Shown here piece after piece: positions 17,854 through 25,632 of a stretch of DNA of 64,000 bases (its first letter is position 1; every line of letters begins with the position of its first letter). Location of the stretch: contig NZ_CP116967.1 in NCBI RefSeq assembly GCF_032050975.1, positions 682,001 to 746,000 of the forward strand, read 5' to 3'. The position numbers and the translations under genes were made by a program. The notes under the pieces were generated by a model that made no database searches, was not told where the DNA came from, and saw nothing but the letters and a program-made list of their open reading frames with translations. This DNA is from Candidatus Nitrospira allomarina. Lineage in GTDB: Bacteria > Nitrospirota > Nitrospiria > Nitrospirales > UBA8639.

Positions 17854-20193
17854 TCAGTTCAATTCAATGGTCACTGCCGCCAATTGGCCCGTGAATTTGA
17901 ATGGTATCTCATATCCTTCCGTCAACGGCGTACCCGTGTCAAAACCAATGTCGAGCGTTTCGTCAAGCGTCACACGGTTCGGAATACTTTTCTCCACTCG
18001 GCCTTCCCCGATTTGTTTCTCGTTCGCATAAAGGGTCACGGTGGCTCCGGCAAACGGTTTGTCCGTGTCCGATTTATACACGGCTTTGAGCGTCACGTCT
18101 CCTACCGGAATGGGCTCCGTTGACATGATGGTATACCGTGCGACACCAACGAGGTTGTAGTGATAGATGAGCCGTTCTTTCTGCACGTACAGCCCGTATC
18201 CCCCGAAGCGACCTCCCTGAGTGAGGAGCATGCCCTCAGCCTTACTCTCAGGTATCACCACCTTGGCGGTAATCGTATGGTCCTTGTGCTTGAGATTAGG
18301 GGAGGCCCCTTCAGGAAGCCGAAGCAAGTTCGGATAGGTGAAAGATGTACGACCTTCTGTGAGGCTTGGGCGGTTTGCCACATTCAACCGCTCGGTTTTC
18401 CGATCATCGAGAGGCAAAACGTTATATTTCGCAGCTTCGGCAAAGAAGAGTTTGACGAGGCTGTTGAGCTTCTCCGGATTCTTATCTGCAAGATTCAACG
18501 CTTGGCTGAAGTCCTCCTCCACATGGTAGAGCTCCCAGGACATGTCCAGCAGGTCGGCAGGGGTGTTCTCGCTGAGCCAGGGTATCCCACGTATCGCACT
18601 GGCCATCCATCCGTCATGGTAGATGCCTTGGTTCCCGAGCATCTCGAAATACTGGGTAGTTCGCCGACCGGGAATATCCGGATTATCAAAGGTGTAGGCC
18701 ATGCTGATCCCCTCAATGGGCTTTTGGGCAACTCCATTGAATTGAGCCGGAGCTTGCACGCCGACGGCTTCCAGGATAGTCGGGGCGATATCGATGACAT
18801 GGTGGAACTGATTTCGGATTTCCCCCCGCGCCTTGATGCGCTGCGGCCATGAAATGGCGAGCCCATTGCGCGTTCCACCAAAATGGCTGGCAATCTGCTT
18901 CGTCCACTGGAACGGCGTGTCCATGGCCCAAGCCCAAGCCGCAGGAAAATGATTGTAATGTTTCTCTCCCCCTAGGGTGTCGAGGGAAGCGACCTTAGCC
19001 TCCAACGATTCGGGAAGCCCGTTAAAGAACGTCATTTCATTGAGTAGCCCATGTATGCCTCCTTCGGCACTCGATCCGTTGTCCCCGGCCATGTAGATCA
19101 CGAGGGTATTATCCAGTTGCCCCAAATGCTCGATCGCATCGATGAGCCGTCCTACCTCATGGTCCGTATGAGCGGTGAAGGCGGCAAAGACCTCCATCAT
19201 CCTGGCATACACTCTCCGTTCATCTTCAGGCAATGAATCCCAGGCTGGTAATGAGGCAGGGCGCGTGGTGAGTTGTGCGTGCTTAGGAACCACCCCGAGA
19301 CGCTGTTGACGCGCAAAGGTCTCCTCTCGATATTGGTCCCACCCCATGTCAAACTGCCCCTTGAATTTGTCGATCCATTCCTGTGGCACCTGGTGCGGAG
19401 CATGGGTGGCGCCGGTGGAGAAGTACACAAAGAACGGTCGTTGGGGGGCCACGGCTTTAGTTGCCCGGATCATCCGGATGGCGTGGTCAGCCAGATCGGT
19501 CGTCAAGTGATACGGCGAGCCATCTTCATTGGTATCAGGGGGTTCAATACGTTTCTTATTTTCGACCAAGGCCGGATGAAACTGATCGGTATCACCACCG
19601 ACGAAGCCGTAAAAGTAATCAAATCCCAATCCACCCGCCCAACGATCGAAGGGTCCCACAAGGCTGGTCTCCCAGTCTGGAACATTGTGGTTTTTGCCAA
19701 ACCAGGCATTGGCGTATCCGTACTCCCGCAGCACCTCCGCAAAGGTCGCGGCGGATGCCGGGATAATGCCGGTATACCCAGGGAAGCCAGTCCCGGCCTC
19801 GCCAATGACCCCCGTTCCAACGGAGTGGTGGTTGCGCCCGGTCAGGAGTGCCGCCCGAGTCGGGCTGCAGAGCGCTGTGGTGTGAAAACGGGTGTAACGC
19901 AACCCATTATTGGCAATGCGGTCTAGGGTGGGAGTCGGAATGGCGCCACCGAAGGTGCCCATCTGCCCATAACCCACGTCATCAAGCAGAACAATGAGAA
20001 TATTGGGTGGATCGGTCAAACCAAACGTCTCAGGAACCTTCAGCCGGGGTTTCACAGGCTGGGAATCTTTATACGTCAATCCAATCTTTCCCTCAAAGGG
20101 GCCTTCCGGTCGGGGAAGCACTTCCTGGGCGGAGACCGTTGTGTGCAAGAGTACAGGAAGTAAGACGAAAAGCAGCATCTGAAGTTTTTTCAT
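17854..20193 (-). CDS. Periplasmic sulfatase (arylsulfatase family)
   Basis: Hydrolyses sulfate esters; formylglycine-dependent type I sulfatase, 779 residues. The signal peptide (MKKLQMLLFVLLPVLLHTTVSA) is followed by NILIVLLDDVGYGQ with metal-binding Asp71/Asp72. The core signature CSPTRAALLTGR starts at Cys109, which must be converted to formylglycine. GKNHNVPDWE, THAPHQVP and MAGDNGSSAEGG follow. The long C-terminal part (650-779) is beta-rich and ends in DIGFDTGTPLTEGY, as in large arylsulfatases of the ~780-residue class. No formylglycine-generating enzyme gene is in the window. Transcribed alone; divergent from the SNase-like gene. Confidence 0.93.
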   Translation of the reverse strand: MKKLQMLLFVLLPVLLHTTVSAQEVLPRPEGPFEGKIGLTYKDSQPVKPRLKVPETFGLTDPPNILIVLLDDVGYGQMGTFGGAIPTPTLDRIANNGLRYTRFHTTALCSPTRAALLTGRNHHSVGTGVIGEAGTGFPGYTGIIPASAATFAEVLREYGYANAWFGKNHNVPDWETSLVGPFDRWAGGLGFDYFYGFVGGDTDQFHPALVENKKRIEPPDTNEDGSPYHLTTDLADHAIRMIRATKAVAPQRPFFVYFSTGATHAPHQVPQEWIDKFKGQFDMGWDQYREETFARQQRLGVVPKHAQLTTRPASLPAWDSLPEDERRVYARMMEVFAAFTAHTDHEVGRLIDAIEHLGQLDNTLVIYMAGDNGSSAEGGIHGLLNEMTFFNGLPESLEAKVASLDTLGGEKHYNHFPAAWAWAMDTPFQWTKQIASHFGGTRNGLAISWPQRIKARGEIRNQFHHVIDIAPTILEAVGVQAPAQFNGVAQKPIEGISMAYTFDNPDIPGRRTTQYFEMLGNQGIYHDGWMASAIRGIPWLSENTPADLLDMSWELYHVEEDFSQALNLADKNPEKLNSLVKLFFAEAAKYNVLPLDDRKTERLNVANRPSLTEGRTSFTYPNLLRLPEGASPNLKHKDHTITAKVVIPESKAEGMLLTQGGRFGGYGLYVQKERLIYHYNLVGVARYTIMSTEPIPVGDVTLKAVYKSDTDKPFAGATVTLYANEKQIGEGRVEKSIPNRVTLDETLDIGFDTGTPLTEGYEIPFKFTGQLAAVTIELN

Positions 20194-20412
20194 GAAAACG
20201 CTCCTTCTGATTACTACAACAACTGATCAATCGCAAAGCATGGGATCGTTAAGTGTGGTGAAGAAACACGCCGGTGAATTAGGGCATACCGTCAATGGCA
20301 AAGTCCACCTTCAAGAGAATGGAAGAAATATACACTTTTATCAAACATAAGCGGTATACCATCGCATAGTCCTACTTTGTCCAGGACATCAGAAGTGATA
20401 GGATTTCTTATC

Positions 20413-21036
20413 ATGATTCCCCGCGTCCTCCTACTCATAATTGGTCTGTTTTCGCTGTTGAGCGAAGAATTGTTTGCCCAGACCGAGGGTGTAGTCCTTG
20501 AGCGGCGCTACTTTTATAAACAAGGGATTGTCGGTGTGTTCGGTATCGACGGAGAGTTTAACCCGGGTCGCTATAAATGGTCGATTCTTACCCCTTCGCA
20601 GAACTCGCTCCCGGGACTACCCGCTTATGTGGATCCCAATCGCATTCTCCCGTTCCCGGAAACCTCCCAACAGCCGGAGACATCTACCTTTTCTGCACTT
20701 GTGTACGAGGGCTGCTCCGATAGTAACCAGTGCGAATTTTATTTCCAACAGACGAACGAGCCCGCTGCAAAACGCCTAGTTATCCGACTTGCAGGCATCC
20801 GAACTCCGCACATCAAGGCGTCCTGTGAACAAGAAACGCTGTTGGGCCGACAGGCCCAGGAACTCATCCATGGATATCTTTCCTCCGCCGTTCACATTGA
20901 GCTCATTTCCTCCTCGATAGACCGGAGAGAAATCGTGGGACGGTTGGTTGCTGATGACCAAGATCTTTCCGAGCTCTTAATCAGCCAAGGACTTGCCATT
21001 CCCGTTAGGGAAGGGAAAAGGGATTGGTGCTCATAG
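20413..21036 (+). CDS. Secreted SNase-like (thermonuclease fold) protein
   Basis: 208 residues from ATG 20413; an upstream in-frame TTG (20377) is less likely because the signal peptide MIPRVLLLIIGLFSLLSEEL begins at this ATG. The C-terminal half resembles the staphylococcal nuclease (OB) fold: LVIRLAGIRTPHIKASCEQE, LLGRQAQELIHGYL, and the REIVGRLVADDQDLSELLIS segment. In active nucleases a conserved Arg-Asp-Glu-Arg set is needed; VIRLAGIRTP has Ile-Arg in place of the usual IDAPE, so catalysis may be lost. Four Cys in the mature part could form disulfides. Confidence 0.65.
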   Translation: MIPRVLLLIIGLFSLLSEELFAQTEGVVLERRYFYKQGIVGVFGIDGEFNPGRYKWSILTPSQNSLPGLPAYVDPNRILPFPETSQQPETSTFSALVYEGCSDSNQCEFYFQQTNEPAAKRLVIRLAGIRTPHIKASCEQETLLGRQAQELIHGYLSSAVHIELISSSIDRREIVGRLVADDQDLSELLISQGLAIPVREGKRDWCS

Positions 21037-21421
21037 AAATCGGCATCGGTTCTTCTGAAGAAAAAAAACCGTTCCACGTTTTCGGTAACGCGCGAATGCG
21101 CCACCGTGGTCGCAGGCGGTATGGTCCGCTGAAGTAAAATATCGCCTATCCCTTCTATTCATTCCTCCGCATGGAAATACATGTGATTTTGGTTTCCCTA
21201 GGCTCGATGAATGTTTTGGCCATAGCAACGTCCTCAGCAGCCTAACCTACTTCCTTTCTCGTCTGCCGGTCATGGTCATCACCGGCTTCACCGACCTTGA
21301 TCAGAGAGAAGGACAGATCAGCACGGCGCTCTTGCCTTCCACCACAAGCCTGCTAATCGAGTAAAAGTTCCGGCGAATAAGGCGTTGAAATCTCAATTCC
21401 AGCAGGCCAGATTTTTTTTCG
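21037..21421. other. Intergenic stretch, nothing recognised
   Basis: 385 bases between the SNase-like gene and the membrane protein gene. No coding frame with support, and no hairpin with T-run noticed. Confidence 0.5.
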
Positions 21422-22171
21422 ATGGCACCCTCTCAATCCCTTTTGCCCAGCTTGCCCTCAGAATCTAAGCCATTTATTCTTGTCCTTCCCATGGAATCTG
21501 AATTAAGTTTGCCTGCATCCGAACATTCGAGCACGTCTCCACTTGGCGGGATTCTCTCGGCTATCCTTCCAGGACTTGGGCTACTGGTCCGAAGGTATCC
21601 CATTCAGATGGCCTGGGTGCTAATAGTGGGAGGGCTGCTCGGCGTCGCCACCTGGGGGCTCGGAGCCGTCGGGGGGCCGGGAGCAGGTTTGTTCTTTGGC
21701 ATGTTAATAATCTTGCCGTGGTGGTGCCTGCAAGCCTACCAAGCCTATCTCCCAGCTCCACAAGGCCAACTGGCCACGTTACGCCTTGCCTGGAAACGTG
21801 GTCACGACATCCGATTTCTTGGCGGATTATTTCTGTGGACAGCCCTCATGGACCTGTACATTATTTTGGCAAACCCTGAATACCACCTGTCCGTCTTTTG
21901 CACCAAACCTACCGGCATCTTAGGTCTCTTGTTCAAAGTGCAATCACCAGTGCTGCATATCGCCATCGGGTATGGCTTTCTCACACTTCGTCGTTGGGCC
22001 TTATTTGTCTTCCTGGCCTATGCCGGCTTTGGCATTCTCAATGCCACCAGCAACTTCGTATGCTTTGGATTCGGACGCATTCGCACCGTGTTCTTCATCT
22101 CAGTCTTGGCCTTTACGGCTTACGTCATCTGGCGCAGAGACTGTTTGGTGACCCATTCCCGACCATCCTAG
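21422..22171 (+). CDS. Integral membrane protein, unknown
   Basis: 249 residues with about six hydrophobic segments: MAWVLIVGGLLGVATWGLG (~63-82), GLFFGMLIILPWWCLQAY (~88-106), FLGGLFLWTALMDLYIILA (~136-155), LLFKVQSPVLHIAIGYGFL, ALFVFLAYAGFGIL and TVFFISVLAFTAYVIW. The N-terminal ~45 residues are polar and Ser/Pro-rich; a second ATG at 21491 could be the true start. No family recognised. Confidence 0.65.
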   Translation: MAPSQSLLPSLPSESKPFILVLPMESELSLPASEHSSTSPLGGILSAILPGLGLLVRRYPIQMAWVLIVGGLLGVATWGLGAVGGPGAGLFFGMLIILPWWCLQAYQAYLPAPQGQLATLRLAWKRGHDIRFLGGLFLWTALMDLYIILANPEYHLSVFCTKPTGILGLLFKVQSPVLHIAIGYGFLTLRRWALFVFLAYAGFGILNATSNFVCFGFGRIRTVFFISVLAFTAYVIWRRDCLVTHSRPS

Positions 22172-22525
22172 AAATGGGAGTTAGACCACAAAAGTTCGCC
22201 CAAGTATTTGAGTAGAATTTCTGCGTTCCTCGATCTCACGCCTCCTCGCCTCGTATGGCGCTTTTTAGATGTGCCAACCGAATGGGGAATAGCCCAGTCG
22301 GCTCCAGGCTATCTGATACCAATCGATTGTATCAGCCTGGCTATCGCGGCTTAACTAGTTGTCCATAAAACCAGTGGAAGACCATGGACTGATTTAAGTT
22401 TTAAGGTCCGCAAAAAATTCGAACTTGATAATATCTCCAAGGAAAGGTAGTTTTTACAAAAATTTCAAACTTTTACCAGGCAGAATTTTCAATATTACGA
22501 CCGTTTCTTTCTATCCTTAAACAAA
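22172..22525. other. Intergenic stretch with one hairpin
   Basis: 354 bases. It contains an interrupted inverted repeat at 22305-22339 (CTGATAC/GTATCAG extended by CAGGCT/AGCCTG), without a T-run. Base composition becomes AT-rich from ~22380 onward, marking the left side of the following cassette. Confidence 0.4.
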
Positions 22526-22558
22526 ATGGCCCATGCGAATTTATGGGATAGGACTTAT

Positions 22559-23212
22559 ATGAACCAAATCAATAAAGAGTGGGAAGAGTATAAAATCCTT
22601 CAAGACAAGCTCGACAAAATTGGTGACTTTCGATTCAAAGTAAGGGGATGGACTATTACTGTAATATCTGCGGTGGTGACAGGCGGATTTATTGGGAACA
22701 TGACTCCATTTTTTTTAATTCTTCCCCTATTGTTAGTTTTCATTTTTCAACTTTTAGAGAAAAATCAGGACATTTGGCAAGAAGCTTTTTCCAAGCGAGT
22801 TTTCAGACTGGAAAGACAAATTTCCAGAAAACCTAACGAATCTCCTAGAATTGCACGATCAATAAGAGAAAGGCACTCAGAAGTAAAACATGGAGGATGG
22901 TTTGATAAACTCGCCCTTTATGCCTATCCGAATTTTTTTATAGGCATGTATTTTTTAATAATATTAGTTCTCCTTTTGAAGCTTTTCCTATCACAACCTC
23001 AACCTAATACGGTTGTTAAAACACCGGTAATCAAACCACTGTCGGCTACTATCCATCAGGTATCACCACCCAAAAAAGAAAATAGCTTTACCAATTCAAA
23101 TGCAACCGCAAATCCTTTGAATTCCCAAAAACAGTCGCCTCAGCCAAATGATAAAGATATACTAAAAGAAAAAGAGAAAATGCATCCAGAAGATTTGCAA
23201 TTTGCCCAATAG
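22559..23212 (+). CDS. Membrane protein of AT-rich cassette (gene 1 of 3)
   Basis: 217 residues from ATG 22559, which has GGGATAGGA close upstream; ATG 22526 would add 11 residues. An amphipathic N-terminal helix (NKEWEEYKILQDKLDKIGDF) leads to a membrane hairpin (ITVISAVVTGGFIG and FFLILPLLLVFIFQLL, ~33-70). A charged helical stretch is followed by a third hydrophobic segment (FIGMYFLIILVLLLKLFL) and a polar, Gln/Asn/Pro-rich tail of ~65 residues. The layout of helix, close pair of membrane spans and charged helix recalls SLATT-type predicted effectors that accompany nucleotide-signalling systems, but I cannot show homology. Lower GC than the flanking genes suggests recent transfer. Confidence 0.7.
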   Translation: MNQINKEWEEYKILQDKLDKIGDFRFKVRGWTITVISAVVTGGFIGNMTPFFLILPLLLVFIFQLLEKNQDIWQEAFSKRVFRLERQISRKPNESPRIARSIRERHSEVKHGGWFDKLALYAYPNFFIGMYFLIILVLLLKLFLSQPQPNTVVKTPVIKPLSATIHQVSPPKKENSFTNSNATANPLNSQKQSPQPNDKDILKEKEKMHPEDLQFAQ

Positions 23213-23224
23213 GATACAGGAAAA

Positions 23225-23626
23225 ATGTCTAAGAAGGGTTCTCACCAAAAGTATATAGAGGAAATTATTGCGGAAATTGAGGAATTAGGAGTTGATAGTG
23301 TTAAAGGCCTTTACGAGTTTCAAAATTACATGGACGCCTTAGCATCACAATTATCTAAATTTCATGACATTCTTTTTAATAGTGACGAGGAAAATCCCCC
23401 TTCCCTTTCTGAAGTACTAGAGACCCTTTCTGGAAAATTAAAGAACTCTCACCTCAAAGATGTTGCCGGAGATATTGGCAGCCTCGATGACATATTTTCT
23501 GACATTGAGTATGAATCAGATTATAGCCCTGATTACATTGAGGCAGTTGAAGATACTAAAGTGCAAATGGTCACCGTCCTTCGAGAACAGATGCCATGCC
23601 TGCTTCAGAAACAATCGTTGGATTAA
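23225..23626 (+). CDS. Acidic helical protein of AT-rich cassette (gene 2 of 3)
   Basis: 133 residues, strongly acidic (IEEIIAEIEELGVDSVKG; DIFSDIEYESDYSPDYIEAV), probably all-helical, no membrane segment. It begins 12 bases after gene 1 with GGATACAGGAAAA before the ATG, and its 3' end overlaps gene 3 by 31 bases. No family recognised. The tight packing shows one transcription unit; an antitoxin, adaptor or regulator role would fit the context but is a guess. Confidence 0.65.
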   Translation: MSKKGSHQKYIEEIIAEIEELGVDSVKGLYEFQNYMDALASQLSKFHDILFNSDEENPPSLSEVLETLSGKLKNSHLKDVAGDIGSLDDIFSDIEYESDYSPDYIEAVEDTKVQMVTVLREQMPCLLQKQSLD

Positions 23627-24228
23627 AACACCGAGCCATTGAAGCCCTAGAGAAAGCTGATTTTTCCTGGGCCGATCTCAGTGAAGTATCTGAAGAGATT
23701 ATTCTGTACGGATCTCGTGCCGCTGGAGTAGAACGAGAATCTTCAGATTGGGATTTTCTTTGTGTCGGTTCTGGGAAAAATTGCAGAAAAAAAAAGATTG
23801 AAATTAAGTGGGTCAGCCACGAATATGTACTCTCAGAGAAATGGTTGGGCTCAGAATTGGCGGGCCATATTGCCAAATACGGAATTTGGCTAAAAGGTAA
23901 TGGGACTTGGGTTTCTATGGTTTTCGTATCGGCAGATGCATTAAAAAGAAAAGAAATAGCAATTTGTGGCTATTTGGCTGGAATGAAGATAGCATGGTAC
24001 TTTTGGGGAGATGATTATAAGAATGTAAAGGTGCGGAAATTAAGAAGACACATTCAAAGATTTGATTGCCTTTTTAACAATAGAGCAGTTCCCCCTAACT
24101 TTACCCTTGATCAAGAGTGGGGAGCACTTAAAAAGCCCAAAAATAAATTAGAAGAAATTATGGGCAAGATTAAATGTGTTCGTGAGTACAAGGAATTCAT
24201 CGAGAATACAATTCTTCCCGTTATTTGA
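23596..24228 (+). CDS. Pol-beta-fold nucleotidyltransferase of AT-rich cassette (gene 3 of 3)
   Basis: 210 residues. The N-terminal part carries the nucleotidyltransferase signature: ILYGSRAAGVERESSDWDFL gives Gly39-Ser40 and Asp51-x-Asp53, with Glu69 in KIEIKWVS as a possible third metal ligand. The C-terminal half is helical (ICGYLAGMKIAWYFW; VRKLRRHIQRFDCLF). This is the minimal NT fold seen in MNT antitoxins, aminoglycoside adenylyltransferases and some signalling or tRNA-modifying enzymes; the substrate cannot be told. It overlaps gene 2 by 31 bases in another frame, implying coupling. Same low GC as genes 1 and 2. Confidence 0.75.
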   Translation: MPASETIVGLKHRAIEALEKADFSWADLSEVSEEIILYGSRAAGVERESSDWDFLCVGSGKNCRKKKIEIKWVSHEYVLSEKWLGSELAGHIAKYGIWLKGNGTWVSMVFVSADALKRKEIAICGYLAGMKIAWYFWGDDYKNVKVRKLRRHIQRFDCLFNNRAVPPNFTLDQEWGALKKPKNKLEEIMGKIKCVREYKEFIENTILPVI

Positions 24229-24788
24229 TTTAAGATCAATTCTTATTTTTGACAAATTGTAGAATAATCCATAAAAAGCCTCAAAGCATGTTTTTTAATT
24301 TCAATCCTTAATTCAGAGGTGCCAAATTTCAGTACTTACACGACCCACCTTACTTTTCATCAATTACCAAAAACCACCTCCGTTTCTTAATCCGAGCGTG
24401 ACATACTATTAATAAAAAAAACGTTTTAATACCCTTTCCCCAAACTCCTCTTAAAAAATTCAGCCTAAAGTGCTTAATTTACAGAGACTAGGATCGAGTG
24501 AAAATGGCGTTCATAAATCGGGTAGTTTTTTTACACGCGGGTGTGCAAGCAGAAGGGAGGGGATAGGGAAGGAAACCTACAGTTTCTGTGGTTTAACATC
24601 CTTCCAAGTAGGTAAGAGTAGGCAAGGTAAACTAGCTCCCACGACCTACAACTCCTGACGCTTTGGGTTTGGAGTGCCACGTCACGCAACGCACAAGCGT
24701 GCATACGCAAGCGTAATGAATGGCTTAATTTCCCGCATACATTTGTTGGGCGACCCCTCGCTCTACGCAACGAATAATCTTGCCGGCG
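24229..24788. other. Intergenic stretch after the cassette, no gene seen
   Basis: 560 bases. The first ~240 are AT-rich like the cassette; then composition returns to that of the chromosome near 24520. No supported coding frame, tRNA or clear repeat was found. Confidence 0.5.
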
Positions 24789-25520
24789 TCACCGACCTTC
24801 GTCTTCCACGGCTAGAGCGATCACGATGAGAACCGCATAGTCTTGCTTCTTGCAGCCCACGACTGGAGGCATCGTCCCGCCTGGAGTGACCGGAAACGCC
24901 GTCTTCTGCACGTTTGCCGGAGAACACGAACCCTCACCGGTCGTCGGTGTATAGCGCGCGGAGCGGCACCTCAGGTGCGTCACGTCATAGAGCGTCGCCT
25001 GGTCATCAAGCTTCCAGCGGCTATTTCCATTCTTATCAGGGGGGTGAATGGTCAGCACGGTCGTGACCTCGCGGTCACCCGTGACCAGGTATTTGCCGGG
25101 AGGGATTGGAAATGTCGGCTGTTCCATGATGAGACCGTGTTCCTCCAGCCACCAGTCTGTGGGATCGAATTTCCAGCGTGCCGGGGCGACGCCACCCGCC
25201 TCCTCCAACTGCTTCAAGCTGCTCAACCGCACTCCCCGAGGACCTGGATCCAGCGGCCAGAGACCCCACGACTCCGCACCGTTCCCGGAGGTTGCATCCG
25301 GATCACCCAAGGCTGCGATGTACTGCGTTGAAATGCGCTGAAACTTCGGCTGACCTTCGCCTGCGGCATAAACCGTTTGACCGAAGCCGGCCATCATCAC
25401 GAGCAATGCCGTTGCCAGACATGCCCCACCAATCAGGAGCATTGTTCCGAGAGTCGGAAACCAAATAAATCTTCGCTGTAAAGGGGTTCGCACTCTGAGT
25501 ATCTTGGGCATTGAAATCAT
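24789..25520 (-). CDS. Membrane-anchored or secreted protein, unknown
   Basis: 243 residues. After ~18 positively charged residues comes a hydrophobic segment (TMLLIGGACLATALLVMMAG, ~26-45) ending near AYAAGEG, which may be a signal peptide with a long n-region. The mature part contains ALGDPDATSGNGAESWGLWP, RWKFDPTDWWLEEHG and LRCRSARYTPTTGEGSCSPA with three Cys. It looks like a well-conserved family of unknown function, but I cannot name it. Its start faces the GH94 gene across an ~90-base divergent region. Confidence 0.7.
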   Translation of the reverse strand: MISMPKILRVRTPLQRRFIWFPTLGTMLLIGGACLATALLVMMAGFGQTVYAAGEGQPKFQRISTQYIAALGDPDATSGNGAESWGLWPLDPGPRGVRLSSLKQLEEAGGVAPARWKFDPTDWWLEEHGLIMEQPTFPIPPGKYLVTGDREVTTVLTIHPPDKNGNSRWKLDDQATLYDVTHLRCRSARYTPTTGEGSCSPANVQKTAFPVTPGGTMPPVVGCKKQDYAVLIVIALAVEDEGR

Positions 25521-25565
25521 ATAGTGACTTTCCTCCTTGGATGGGAAGGAACTCCCTAAATAAGT

Positions 25566-25581
25566 TAGGCTATATAGCCTA
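25566..25581. promoter_or_regulatory. 16-bp palindrome in divergent promoter region
   Basis: TAGGCTATATAGCCTA is a perfect palindrome lying 45 bases from the start of the minus-strand gene and 44 bases before the GTG start of the GH94 gene. Its place and symmetry fit an operator for a dimeric regulator, or an overlapping divergent promoter element. Confidence 0.4.
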
Positions 25582-25593
25582 GCGCCAACGATA

Positions 25594-25632
25594 ACGGACT
25601 GACAAACTGGTGCTGCGAGTTTGTCAGTCCGT
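25594..25632 (+). other. 15-bp perfect stem-loop over the GH94 start
   Basis: ACGGACTGACAAACT at 25594-25608 pairs perfectly with AGTTTGTCAGTCCGT at 25618-25632 around a 9-base loop. No T-run follows. The upstream-most start codon (GTG 25610) lies inside the loop, so the structure could hide it from ribosomes, or the real start lies downstream. Confidence 0.55.

Noticed and set aside
19273-19926. 217-residue plus-strand frame opposite the sulfatase
   Set aside because: Complement of a well-conserved sulfatase coding region; no domain of its own.
22305-22339. Hairpin as a terminator of the membrane protein gene
   Set aside because: No T-run and ~135 bases after the stop codon.
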